A DNA stretch of 38,617 bases, from NCBI GenBank assembly GCA_031291645.1, contig JARLIQ010000092.1:1-38617 (forward strand). Reading direction: 5' to 3'. This DNA is from Caulobacteraceae bacterium (GTDB taxonomy: Bacteria; Pseudomonadota; Alphaproteobacteria; Caulobacterales; Caulobacteraceae). The position numbers and the translations under genes were made by a program. Positions 9,130 to 17,317 of the stretch are shown here, piece by piece. The notes below the pieces were generated by a model that searched no databases, was not told the DNA's origin, and worked only from the letters and a program-made list of their open reading frames with translations. Within the stretch, counting starts at the first letter, position 1. Each line of letters opens with the position of its first letter.

Positions 9130-10248
9130 TCAGTGCGCCTGGGGCTTGGAGATCGCGAACAGCGGCGCCATCGCGACCACCCCGCCGGCGTCGTCGCCCG
9201 CGCGGCCCAGGTGCTGGCCCAGGCCGAAGGCGTCCTCCATGGTCCGCAGCAGCGAATAGTGGTTGTAGGCCGTCTCGTCCTTCAGCCCGCGTGGGCCGTG
9301 GTTGGTGATCACGATGGTCGGGATGTGGCCTCCGCCGAAGTTGGACGGCGCGCCGGGCGTGACCGAGCAGCAGCCCTCGCGCGTGCGGCCCGCGCCCTCG
9401 TCGAAGGTGACCACGATGGCGACGTTCTGGTTCGAGCGCCAGGCGGAGGTCGCCTGGATGCGCGCCACGAGCTGGCCGACCTCCTTGTCGCCGCGCCGGA
9501 TCAGGCCGGCGGTGTCGGCGCCGTCGCAGTCGGGCGGCAGGCCCACGCCGTGCAGGCCGTGCATCTCGTTGCACTGGTTGGGCACGATCAGGGCGAAGCT
9601 CGGCAGCCGGTCGGCCGCCAGGTCCGCGTCCAGCTGGCCGAAGCCGACGATGCGCTCGGCCCGCTTCGGATGGTGCTGGACCCAGGCGAAGTTCATGAAG
9701 CCCGAGTGCTTGGAAGCGTAGAGCGCGGTCTTGCGCGTGCCGTTGTCGAAGGCCGGGTCGCTGGCGGTCACGACGAGCGAGCCCGGCGCCGGGAGGCTCT
9801 CGTAATAGCCCTTCCAGGTCAGGCCCGCGGCCTCGAGCTGCTGGCCGAGGTTCGGGGCGGTCACGGTGTGGTCCGCGTAGCCCGGCGCGGCCGCGCCCGC
9901 GCAGGCCAGATCGGTCATCCCGGCGTGGCAGTAGTAGCCGTCGTCGTCATGGATGCCGAAGGTGTCGCCACCCAGCAGGGCCACGTAGTTGGCCTCGCTC
10001 GGATGCACCTCGCCGAAGAACTGGGCCGCGTCGCCGTAGCGGACGGCCAGCGAGGCGATGTTCGGGGCCGAGGCCGGGTCCATGATCTGGGCGTAGTTCT
10101 TATTCTCCTCGACGATGACGAAGACGTGGGCGTAGCGCGGGACCGCGCGGTCGGCCGCCGTCATCGCGGCCAGGAGCGGCGCCGGGAACGCCATCGGGGC
10201 GGCGAGGCTGGCCGCGACCAGGCCGAAGGAAACAAGGCGTCGGAACAT
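9130..10248 (-). CDS. Secreted phosphoesterase / acid phosphatase family protein
   Basis: Member of the alkaline-phosphatase-superfamily phosphoesterases (phospholipase C / acid phosphatase group). A signal peptide (MFRRLVSFGLVAASLAAPMA, ending near PLLAAM) is followed by the metal-binding start HVFVIVEENKNYAQI, the HPSEANYVALLGG segment, PNQCNEMHG, and NVAIVVTFDEGAG with its metal-binding Asp/Glu. Length 372 residues. The open frame reaches back to a TTG at 10275, but an AGGAG box is correctly spaced only for the ATG at 10248. It is the last gene of an apparent operon with a beta-propeller gene (24 bases upstream) and a TonB-dependent receptor, suggesting release of phosphate or an alcohol from an ester outside the cytoplasm. 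Substrate unknown. Confidence 0.87.
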   Translation of the reverse strand: MFRRLVSFGLVAASLAAPMAFPAPLLAAMTAADRAVPRYAHVFVIVEENKNYAQIMDPASAPNIASLAVRYGDAAQFFGEVHPSEANYVALLGGDTFGIHDDDGYYCHAGMTDLACAGAAAPGYADHTVTAPNLGQQLEAAGLTWKGYYESLPAPGSLVVTASDPAFDNGTRKTALYASKHSGFMNFAWVQHHPKRAERIVGFGQLDADLAADRLPSFALIVPNQCNEMHGLHGVGLPPDCDGADTAGLIRRGDKEVGQLVARIQATSAWRSNQNVAIVVTFDEGAGRTREGCCSVTPGAPSNFGGGHIPTIVITNHGPRGLKDETAYNHYSLLRTMEDAFGLGQHLGRAGDDAGGVVAMAPLFAISKPQAH

Positions 10249-10271
10249 GGGCATACTCCTGCGCGGGCCGC

Positions 10272-11294
10272 TCAAGGCGCCGGCGCGACCACCAGAATCT
10301 CGAACGTGCCCGGCTGGGCGACCGGCCGGCCGCCGGACGCCGAGAGCGCGAACCTCGCCGTCGGCAGATAGAGCCTGCCGGTCTTCGGGTCGAGCGCGCC
10401 GGTGCGCGCGCCGGCCTGGGTCGGCAGGCTCTGCACGATCGCGGCCTGGCCCGAGGCGCTGACCGCCACGACCTCAAGCATCCCGTCGCGGCCGCAGGGG
10501 ATGAAGGCCAGCCGCCGTTCGGCGTCGTAGATCACCGCGTCCGGCCCGGCGCCGATGACGAGGCTCCCAAGGTCCTTGCCGTCGCTGGCGCGGATCAGCT
10601 TGGCGAGGCGGTTGGCGCAGGCCGCGATCAGCACCCCGGCGTCCGCGACATAGGCCAGGCCCGTCGGCCCCTCGCACCCGGCCAGGGCGTAGTGGCCGAC
10701 CAGGGCCCGCTGGCGGGTGTCGACCACGGCGATGCGGTTCTGGTCCTCGACATTGACGAACACCCGCCCCGCGCCGTCCGCCACGCCGAACTCCAGCGCG
10801 CCGCCGACGGCGATGGTCCCGACCGCCTTGCCGGCCTTCGGATCGATCAGGGTGAGCTCGCCGCTCCGGCCGTCGACCGCCAGGGCCACGCCGCTGGCCG
10901 GGTCGAACAGGGCCGCGTCCGGCTTCTGGCCGGTCGGGATCTCGGCCAGCGGCTTGCCGCTCAGGGCGTCGACCAGATGGGCGGTGTTGCTCCCGCTGTC
11001 GGTCACCAGAAGCGCGCCGCCGTCGTTCAGCGGCAGGCTCTCGTGGGCTTTCTGGGCGTCGGTCAGGTGGCCGGTCACCACCCCGCTGTCGACGTCCACG
11101 GCCGTCACCCCGCCCGCCCGGCTGACGTAGAGCCGCCGGCGGACGGGATCGAAGCTGGCGTAGTCGTAGCCGCCGTCGGGCGCCTTGATCCGTTCGGCCA
11201 GCCCATAGGACGGGGCGGCCTGGACGCCGGCCGCGGCGGCCAGGGCCGAGACGGCGACGGCGCTCGCGGCGAGCGCGGAGACGATGCGATGCAT
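10272..11294 (-). CDS. Exported YVTN-type beta-propeller protein
   Basis: The 340-residue product starts with a Sec signal peptide (MHRIVSALAASAVAVSALAAAAGVQA, given here as separate parts: positively charged start, long Ala/Val core, AxA site near residue 26). The rest is a repeated pattern typical of NHL/YVTN propellers: YDYASFDPVRRRLYVSRAGG, VTAVDVDSGVV, GALLVTDSGSNTAHLVD, FDPASGVALAVDGRSGELTLID, GRVFVNVEDQNRIAVVDT. Such proteins usually act as periplasmic binding or scaffold modules; in E. coli yncE is linked to the TonB receptor gene yncD. It lies 23 bases after the TonB receptor and just before the phosphoesterase, so one transcript is likely. No enzymatic residue set can be assigned. 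Confidence 0.85.
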   Translation of the reverse strand: MHRIVSALAASAVAVSALAAAAGVQAAPSYGLAERIKAPDGGYDYASFDPVRRRLYVSRAGGVTAVDVDSGVVTGHLTDAQKAHESLPLNDGGALLVTDSGSNTAHLVDALSGKPLAEIPTGQKPDAALFDPASGVALAVDGRSGELTLIDPKAGKAVGTIAVGGALEFGVADGAGRVFVNVEDQNRIAVVDTRQRALVGHYALAGCEGPTGLAYVADAGVLIAACANRLAKLIRASDGKDLGSLVIGAGPDAVIYDAERRLAFIPCGRDGMLEVVAVSASGQAAIVQSLPTQAGARTGALDPKTGRLYLPTARFALSASGGRPVAQPGTFEILVVAPAP

Positions 11295-11317
11295 GGGGGT
11301 CTGTCCTCGAACGGGCG

Positions 11318-13969
11318 TCAGAAGCGCGCCTTGACGCCGGCTTCGTAGGTGACGTCGTAGAACTCGCGCTGGATCGGGAAGCTGGAATTGCCCATGTAGA
11401 AGCGCAGCGGGGCGTTGGTCAGGTTCTTGGCGTTGAAGTAGACTGTCCAGTTGCCGTTGATCTTGTAACTGGAGGCGAAGTCCAGGGTCAGGCGGTTGTC
11501 CTGGATGGTGTCGGTCGCCTTGGACCCGCCGAGCGAGAACAGCTCGGCGCTGACGTACTGGCCGGACAGGCGCGCCTCGATCCCATAGGCCTCGTAGAAG
11601 CCCGCCAGGTTGGCGGTGACGCGGGAGGTGCCGGGCAAGAGGCCGTATTCGGCGTGGCCGGTCGACGAGGTGGCGGCGTCGTATTCCTGGATGCGGGAAT
11701 CGACCAGGGTGACGTTGCTCTCGATCCCCAGGCCGTCGAGCGGCTTGGGCAGGCCGGCGAACTTCTGGTGATAGGCCGCCTCGATGCCGCGGGCGTAGGC
11801 GGAGGCGACGTTGGCGAAGGTCTGGAACTTCACCACGCTGACGTCGGGAAGCCGCGGGTCGGTCCCGTAGCTGACGCGCGTCACCACATAGTTGGTGAAT
11901 TCCTTGTCGAACGCCCCGATCTGAACGATCCCGCCTTCCGGCAGGTAGTATTCCAGGTCCAGGTCGAAGTTGTTGCCGGTCGTCGGCTTCAGGTTCGGAT
12001 TGCCGGTGGTGATGATCCCGTTGCTGGTGTCGACCGTGACGGCGCCGGCCACCTGGTTGAAGCCCGGCCGGGCGATGCCGGTCGAATAGGTGGCGCGCAG
12101 CACGAGCTTGGGCGTGAAGTCGTAGCGCAGCTGAACCGTCGGGAAGACGTTGGTGTAGTTCTTCGGATTGTTGCTGAAGCCGGTCTGGTTTCCGTCCCCG
12201 TCGAACACGTAGTTGCCGTAGCTGGCGTGGGTCGACTCGACCCGCACCCCGGCCAGGAGGCCGAACTTCCCGACCGTGGCGGCGTATTGGGCGTAGCCTG
12301 CGTAGATGTACTCGCGGGCTTTGAAATAGCCGCTCGGATCGAACACGTCCGGCCCCTCGATCGCCCGGGCCAGTGCGGTCACCGCGTCGGTGTTGACGTT
12401 CGGGCCATTGCTGTAGCCGTGATCGTAGAAGTCGGTGATCGCGGCGCTGGAGGCGTCGGCGAGGTTCAGGGCGCCGATCTTGAGGCTCTCGCTGTAGACG
12501 TTCTGGGTCTTGGTGCGCAGGCGGACCTCGAACCCGACCTTGATCCGGTCGCTGTCGTTGATCAGATGCACCGGGAACAGCAGGTTCGCCGCGTAGGCGT
12601 ATTCCTCGTCGCGGTCGTGTTCCTGGCCGTTGCTGACCGTGCCCTTCTTCAGATTGTAGAGCGAAGCGTTGTTGACGTTGGTCCCGTCGAGCACCTTGAC
12701 CTGCGGGAAGTCGCCGTTGTTCCCCGAGTTGTTGTAGTAGACCAGAACGTTGCTCGGCCCCGTGAAGGTCGTGCCGTAGTTGCGCTGCTGGTCGTAGGTG
12801 GCGGTGCTGTAGGAGGCGCGATAGTCGAGCAGGGCCGCGCCGAACTCGTCGCGGCCGCCCACGACGAAGATCTGGTTGCGGTGGGTCTCCCGCTCATCGG
12901 TGCTCTTGACCGAGACGTCGGCCGGGCTGTCGAAGCCCGAGCCGTCCGGCGTCTGCGTATAGTTGCTGAAGTCGAAGGTCAGCCGGTTCTTCTTCACCGA
13001 CTCCGTGTAGCCGGCGACGTTGGCCCGCAGGTAGTAGGTGTGGTCCTCGTTCGGGGTGAAGTCGAACTCGCCGCCGTAGCCGACGCGGACGCGGTGATAG
13101 TCGTAGCGGCGGAACTGGATGTCCTGGTAGCTGCGGTCCGAGGTTCCGGGGTTGTTGTAGTCCTCCTCGATGTCGTCGAAGCCGCGGCGGTCGGCGCGGG
13201 TCGAGCCGGTCAGGACGAAGGAGAAGGGCGTCGGGTTGGAGAAGAAGCCCGCCCGCGGGGCCGGCGTCTCGCCCATGCCGTCGGCGACCAGATGGCCGTT
13301 GTCGAAGCCGAACCGGGCGCCCACCGCCAGGTCGAAGCTGGTCGGGCCGTCGTGGCCGTGCGCGGGCTCGTAGCCGGTCCCCGCCTCGCCCTCGATGAAC
13401 GGCTTGGTGATGTTGGCCGCCGTGCGCGGGGTCAGGTCGACCGAGCCGCCCAACCCCTCGGCCTCGTGGTCCGGCAGGCCGGTGTAGGTGACGATCAACC
13501 CGTCGATCGCACCGTCCGGGATGGTGTCGAACTCCACCGCCCGGCCGCCGCCGCTGAAATAGGTGCCGCCCGGGTTGGTGTTCAGCAGCGGCACCCCGCC
13601 GAAGGTCGCCCCGTCCAGGTTGCCGTCGATGCCGCGGATGTTGATGAAGCGGCCCTCGCCGGTGTCGGTCGACAGCGAGATGCCGGGCATGCGGCCGAGC
13701 GATTCCGCGGCGTTGAAGTCGGGATATTTGGCGATGGTCTCGGCCGACTGGACGCTGATCAGGTTGGGCGCCTGCAGTTGCACCACCCGCGCCTTGACCT
13801 CCTGGCGGGGGGCGGTGACCACCACCTCGCTGACCGGGTCGCCGGCGGCGTCGCTGGCCGCCGCAGCCGCCGCGGCTTCGGCGTGGGCGCCCTGGGCCAG
13901 GGCCAGCAGGCTCGCGGTCGCGATCAGGGCGCGCAGGCCCCAGGCGGGACGATACTGACGATCAGGCAT
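11318..13969 (-). CDS. TonB-dependent receptor (TIGR01782-like)
   Basis: Outer-membrane active transporter of 883 residues. A signal peptide (LRALIATASLLALAQGAHA, about residues 12-30) is followed by an Ala-rich linker, the TonB box EVVVTAPR, a plug domain with IAKYPDFNAAESLGRMPGIS, GRFINIRGIDGNLDGATF and YTGLPDHEAEGLGGSVDL, and a beta-barrel ending in the required terminal Phe (YEAGVKARF). The IRGIDGNLDGATFGG and plug pattern are characteristic of the proteobacterial TIGR01782 subfamily. The ATG at 13969, after a G-rich box, is preferred over an upstream TTG. It leads an operon with the beta-propeller and the phosphoesterase and diverges from a two-component system, which probably controls it. 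Substrate unknown; the enzyme context suggests an ester or phosphorylated compound. Confidence 0.92.
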   Translation of the reverse strand: MPDRQYRPAWGLRALIATASLLALAQGAHAEAAAAAAASDAAGDPVSEVVVTAPRQEVKARVVQLQAPNLISVQSAETIAKYPDFNAAESLGRMPGISLSTDTGEGRFINIRGIDGNLDGATFGGVPLLNTNPGGTYFSGGGRAVEFDTIPDGAIDGLIVTYTGLPDHEAEGLGGSVDLTPRTAANITKPFIEGEAGTGYEPAHGHDGPTSFDLAVGARFGFDNGHLVADGMGETPAPRAGFFSNPTPFSFVLTGSTRADRRGFDDIEEDYNNPGTSDRSYQDIQFRRYDYHRVRVGYGGEFDFTPNEDHTYYLRANVAGYTESVKKNRLTFDFSNYTQTPDGSGFDSPADVSVKSTDERETHRNQIFVVGGRDEFGAALLDYRASYSTATYDQQRNYGTTFTGPSNVLVYYNNSGNNGDFPQVKVLDGTNVNNASLYNLKKGTVSNGQEHDRDEEYAYAANLLFPVHLINDSDRIKVGFEVRLRTKTQNVYSESLKIGALNLADASSAAITDFYDHGYSNGPNVNTDAVTALARAIEGPDVFDPSGYFKAREYIYAGYAQYAATVGKFGLLAGVRVESTHASYGNYVFDGDGNQTGFSNNPKNYTNVFPTVQLRYDFTPKLVLRATYSTGIARPGFNQVAGAVTVDTSNGIITTGNPNLKPTTGNNFDLDLEYYLPEGGIVQIGAFDKEFTNYVVTRVSYGTDPRLPDVSVVKFQTFANVASAYARGIEAAYHQKFAGLPKPLDGLGIESNVTLVDSRIQEYDAATSSTGHAEYGLLPGTSRVTANLAGFYEAYGIEARLSGQYVSAELFSLGGSKATDTIQDNRLTLDFASSYKINGNWTVYFNAKNLTNAPLRFYMGNSSFPIQREFYDVTYEAGVKARF

Positions 13970-14288
13970 GGACAACCCCCGTTTTGGCTCAAGGCGCGCC
14001 ACGCGCCATGCGCCTGGCGGCCCGTCGGCGCCTTTGACCGCCCCCGTCGGTCTGCGCTCAAGCGAAGCTTTCGTGCACCTTCAATTGCAGTTTTGTGTCA
14101 TCCCGGCGCAAAACGTTAGAAAACCTGGCGAAACGGACCGATTGTCCGCGCGCGAAAACTGGCTTGCGAAAACATTGAGTTTTCTCAATTATTCAATCCT
14201 TTCACGAACCGCGCGTCCTGCGATAGGCTGAGGGTTCAGGGTCGGCGCCTCGAAATGATCTTTATGCTGATTAACGCGGCGAACTGAC
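13970..14288. promoter_or_regulatory. Divergent regulatory region between TonB receptor and two-component system, with phased AAAC boxes
   Basis: This 319-base gap is clearly more AT-rich than its surroundings. It holds AAAC at 14111, 14121 and 14131, exactly one helical turn apart, with two more GCGAAAAC copies at 14152 and 14166. Just beyond lies the perfect palindrome attgag-tttt-ctcaat (14174-14189). OmpR-type regulators bind direct repeats spaced about 10-11 bases, so this is the natural binding region for the regulator encoded at 14289. Positions 14096-14107 also match 12 bases of the arm of the inverted-repeat element at 19901. Confidence 0.55.
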
Positions 14289-14966
14289 ATGCGCGTCCTC
14301 GTGGTCGAAGACGATCATCAGACGGCCGACTATGTGCGCGACAGCCTGCTCGGCTGGGGGTGCGGCGTGACCCTGGCCGACGACGGCGAGGCGGGCCTGG
14401 CGTGCGCGCGGCGCGAGCCGTTCGACGTGCTGGTCGTCGACCGCATGCTGCCCAAGCTGGACGGACTGGCGATGGTCGCCGCCCTGCGCGCCGGGGCGGT
14501 CCAGACGCCGGTCCTGTTCCTCACCGCCATGGGCGCGATCGCCGACCGGGTCGCCGGGCTGGAGGGCGGCGGCGACGACTATCTGGTCAAGCCCTTCTCG
14601 CTGGCCGAGCTGAACGCCCGGGTCGCCGCCCTCGCCCGCCGCCCGGCGATGCAGGCGCGCGAGCCCACCACGCTGCAGGCGGGCGACCTGGTGCTGGACC
14701 GGCTGGAGCGCAGCGTGCGCCGCGGCGGGCGCGAGATCGAGCTTCTGCCGCTGCAGTACAAGCTGCTCGAACTCCTGATGCTGAACGACGGGCGGGTGGT
14801 CACCCGCACCATGCTGCTGGAGCGGGTGTGGGGCATCCGCTTCGACCCGCGCACCAACATCGTCGAGACCCACATCAGCCACCTCAGGGCCAAGATCGAC
14901 GGCGGCGACCAGCCCTCGCTGATCGTCACGGTGCGCGGCGCGGGATACGCCATACGTGCGCGTTAG
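14289..14966 (+). CDS. OmpR/PhoB-family DNA-binding response regulator
   Basis: Two-component response regulator of 225 residues. The receiver domain shows the acidic pair D8-D9 (VVEDDH), the phosphorylated Asp51 in VVDRMLPK, Thr79 (FLTAMG) and Lys101 (DYLVKPF). The C-terminal winged helix begins near residue 125 and has the recognition-helix pattern WGIRFDPRTNIVETHISHLRAKID and the closing wing [12 protein letters not shown]. It overlaps the kinase gene by 11 bases, so they are translated together. It diverges from the TonB receptor operon and is the best candidate for its regulator and for autoregulation. The signal is unknown. Confidence 0.94.
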   Translation: MRVLVVEDDHQTADYVRDSLLGWGCGVTLADDGEAGLACARREPFDVLVVDRMLPKLDGLAMVAALRAGAVQTPVLFLTAMGAIADRVAGLEGGGDDYLVKPFSLAELNARVAALARRPAMQAREPTTLQAGDLVLDRLERSVRRGGREIELLPLQYKLLELLMLNDGRVVTRTMLLERVWGIRFDPRTNIVETHISHLRAKIDGGDQPSLIVTVRGAGYAIRAR

Positions 14967-16302
14967 CCGCTTTCTGGCGTCGACCGGCGTCCGCCTCGCC
15001 TTCGTCCAGGCCGCGCTGCTGGTCACCGTCTTCGCGGTGGCCGGCTCGCTGACCAAGGTCACGGTCAAGCTGATCTATCGCCACGAACTGCACACCCGCC
15101 TGTTGGGCGAGGCGAGCGGCCTGGAGGGGCTCTATCGCAGCAAGGGCCTGGCCTACCTGGCCAAGGCGGTGAGCGACGCCGAGCGGCGGCCGGGCGGGTT
15201 CGAGTACAGGCTGACCGGGCCGGACGGGCGGCCCTTGAGCGGCGACCTGCCGGCCACCGGCGCGCCGCCGGGCTGGACCTACCTGGACTGGGACGACCAG
15301 GCCGTGCCCGGCCGGCCGTACCAGGACCTGATCGTCTACACCGACCGCCTGCCGGACGGCTCGACCCTGACGGTGGGCCAGGACCTGTCGGAGGAATCCC
15401 AGCTGCGCCACACCCTGGGGCGGACCCTGGCCTGGTGCGGCGCGATCGGGGCGGCGCTGGGCCTGGCGCTCTCGTACCTGTTGAGCCGCGGCGCCCTGCA
15501 GAGGGTCTACGGGGTGGTCTCGACCGCGCGGGCGGTGTCGGCCGGGCGCATGCAGGTGCGGGCCCCGACGCGCAAGGCCCTGGTCCCCGACGACATCGAC
15601 GAGCTGGGCGCGACCTTCAACACCATGCTCGACGAGATCGCGACCCTGGTCAGCCGGGTGCGCTGGGTCTCGACCGACATCGCCCATGACCTGCGCACGC
15701 CCCTCACCCACGTCCGCCAGAAGCTGGAGCGGATCAAGCAGAGCCGCGACCCCGCGGCCTCGGCGGCGGCGGTCGAGATCGAGGGCGACGTCAACGAGCT
15801 GCTGCGCGTGTTCGACGCCATGCTGCGGCTGGCCGAGATCGAGAACGACGCCCGCGCCGCGAGCCTGGAGCCGGTCGACCTGGCCGAGCTGGCGGGGCGG
15901 ATCGCCGACGCCTACCGGCCGGACGTCGAGGCCGGCGGCCGGCGGCTGGAGACGCGGCTGGCGCCGGCCAAGGTCGAGGGCGACGCCGACCTGATCGGCC
16001 AGGCGCTCGCCAACCTCCTGGAAAACGCCATGCGCCACACCCCGCCCGGCGCGCGGATCACCCTGGGCGTCGGGACCGTCGACGGACGCGCGGTGGCCAG
16101 CGTGACCGACGACGGCCCGGGCGTTCCGGCCGAGCAGCGCCAGGCGGTGCTGCAGCGGTTCCACCGGCTGGAGGCCAGCCGCACCACCCCCGGATCGGGC
16201 CTGGGCCTGCCGATCGTCGCCGCCATCGCCCGGCGCCACGGCGCGGCGCTCGCGCTGAGCGACGCCGGGCCCGGGCTGAGGGCGGCGCTGATCTTCGGCT
16301 AG
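14956..16302 (+). CDS. Membrane sensor histidine kinase
   Basis: Inner-membrane sensor kinase of 448 residues, partner of the preceding response regulator. The GTG start lies inside the regulator's last codons. Domains: membrane segment at about residues 12-38, a periplasmic sensor of about 110 residues with no recognised fold, second membrane segment at about 157-177, HAMP about 178-232, phosphoacceptor His244 in [18 protein letters not shown], and an ATPase domain with [13 protein letters not shown] (N box), VTDDGPGVP (G1) and [17 protein letters not shown] (G2). All catalytic motifs are present. Its stop codon shares the palindrome CTAG with the stop of the convergent hydrolase gene. Confidence 0.94.
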   Translation: MRVSRFLASTGVRLAFVQAALLVTVFAVAGSLTKVTVKLIYRHELHTRLLGEASGLEGLYRSKGLAYLAKAVSDAERRPGGFEYRLTGPDGRPLSGDLPATGAPPGWTYLDWDDQAVPGRPYQDLIVYTDRLPDGSTLTVGQDLSEESQLRHTLGRTLAWCGAIGAALGLALSYLLSRGALQRVYGVVSTARAVSAGRMQVRAPTRKALVPDDIDELGATFNTMLDEIATLVSRVRWVSTDIAHDLRTPLTHVRQKLERIKQSRDPAASAAAVEIEGDVNELLRVFDAMLRLAEIENDARAASLEPVDLAELAGRIADAYRPDVEAGGRRLETRLAPAKVEGDADLIGQALANLLENAMRHTPPGARITLGVGTVDGRAVASVTDDGPGVPAEQRQAVLQRFHRLEASRTTPGSGLGLPIVAAIARRHGAALALSDAGPGLRAALIFG

Positions 16303-17120
16303 GCCGCTATAAACGCGAGCAGGTCCGCGTTCACCTGGTCCTTCAGGGTGGTGCACATGCCGTGCGGCGCGCCCGGATAGACCTTGAGCTCGGCGTTCGG
16401 GACCAGCTTGGCCGACAGCAGGGCGGACGCGGCGATCGGCACGATCTGGTCGTCGTCGCCGTGCAGGATCAGCGTCGGCACGTCGATCTTCTTCAGATCC
16501 TCGGTCATGTCGGTTTCCGAGAAGGCCTTGACGCAGAAGTAGGCGGCCGGGAAGCCGGCCATCATGCCCTGCAGCCAGAAGCTCTCGCGCACGCCCTCCG
16601 ACACCTTCGCGCCCGGCCGGTTGTAGCCGTAGAAGGGCATGGTCAGGTCCTTGAAGAACTGGGAGCGGTCGGCCTGGACCGCGGCGCGGATCTGGTCGAA
16701 GGCCTCGATCGGCGTGCCGGCTGGATTGGCCTCGCCCTTGACCATCACCGGCGGCACCGCGCCGATCAGCACGGCCTTGCCCACCCGGCTGGTCCCGTGC
16801 CGGCCGATGTAGCGGGCGACCTCGCCGCCGCCGGTGGAGTGGCCGACGTGGACCGCGTCCTTCAGGTCCAGCGCCCGGACCAGTTGGGCCAGGTCGTCGG
16901 CGTAGGTGTCCATGTCGTTGCCGGTCCAGGGCTGGGCCGAGCGCCCGTGGCCGCGCCGGTCGTGGGCGATGCAGCGGTAGCCGTGCGAGGCCAGGAAGAA
17001 CATCTGGTCCTCGAAGGCGTCCGCGCTGAGCGGCCAGCCATGGCTGAACACGACGGGACGGCCGGTCCCCCAGTCGTTGTAATAGATCTCGACGCCGTCC
17101 TTGGTGGTGAACGTGCTCAT
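16299..17120 (-). CDS. Alpha/beta hydrolase, non-heme chloroperoxidase / esterase type
   Basis: Cytosolic alpha/beta-hydrolase of 273 residues. The catalytic triad can be placed: Ser95 in the nucleophile elbow GHSTGGG, Asp224 in [10 protein letters not shown], His253 in YPGAPHGM. The oxyanion region [16 protein letters not shown] and HDRRGHGRS are also typical. These features match the cofactor-free haloperoxidase / aryl esterase group (Cpo family), which hydrolyses esters and can make peracids in vitro; the natural substrate is usually unknown. It is single, preceded by a 197-base gap before the membrane-protein gene stop, and overlaps the kinase gene tail by 4 bases. Confidence 0.92.
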   Translation of the reverse strand: MSTFTTKDGVEIYYNDWGTGRPVVFSHGWPLSADAFEDQMFFLASHGYRCIAHDRRGHGRSAQPWTGNDMDTYADDLAQLVRALDLKDAVHVGHSTGGGEVARYIGRHGTSRVGKAVLIGAVPPVMVKGEANPAGTPIEAFDQIRAAVQADRSQFFKDLTMPFYGYNRPGAKVSEGVRESFWLQGMMAGFPAAYFCVKAFSETDMTEDLKKIDVPTLILHGDDDQIVPIAASALLSAKLVPNAELKVYPGAPHGMCTTLKDQVNADLLAFIAA

Positions 17121-17317
17121 GGGGCGTATCCTTTGGTCTGGCCTGTCAGGCGAGGGCGGGGCAGCCAGCCGGCCGCTGGGGAGGCGGCGGCGGCGAGCCG
17201 GAGCCTACCCACACGAGCTCACCGCAGGCCCGCGAAAAAGCACAACCGGGCGTTCACATTGCCGTGCGAACGCGTCGCAAGCGCGAGGATCGGCCGCGCC
17301 GGAAGAAGATATTCCGT

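Noticed and set aside
11654-14119. 821-codon plus-strand open frame opposite the first TonB receptor
   Set aside because: Low-complexity Val/Gly/Arg/Asp translation typical of the antisense frame of GC-rich coding DNA; the opposite strand encodes a full receptor.
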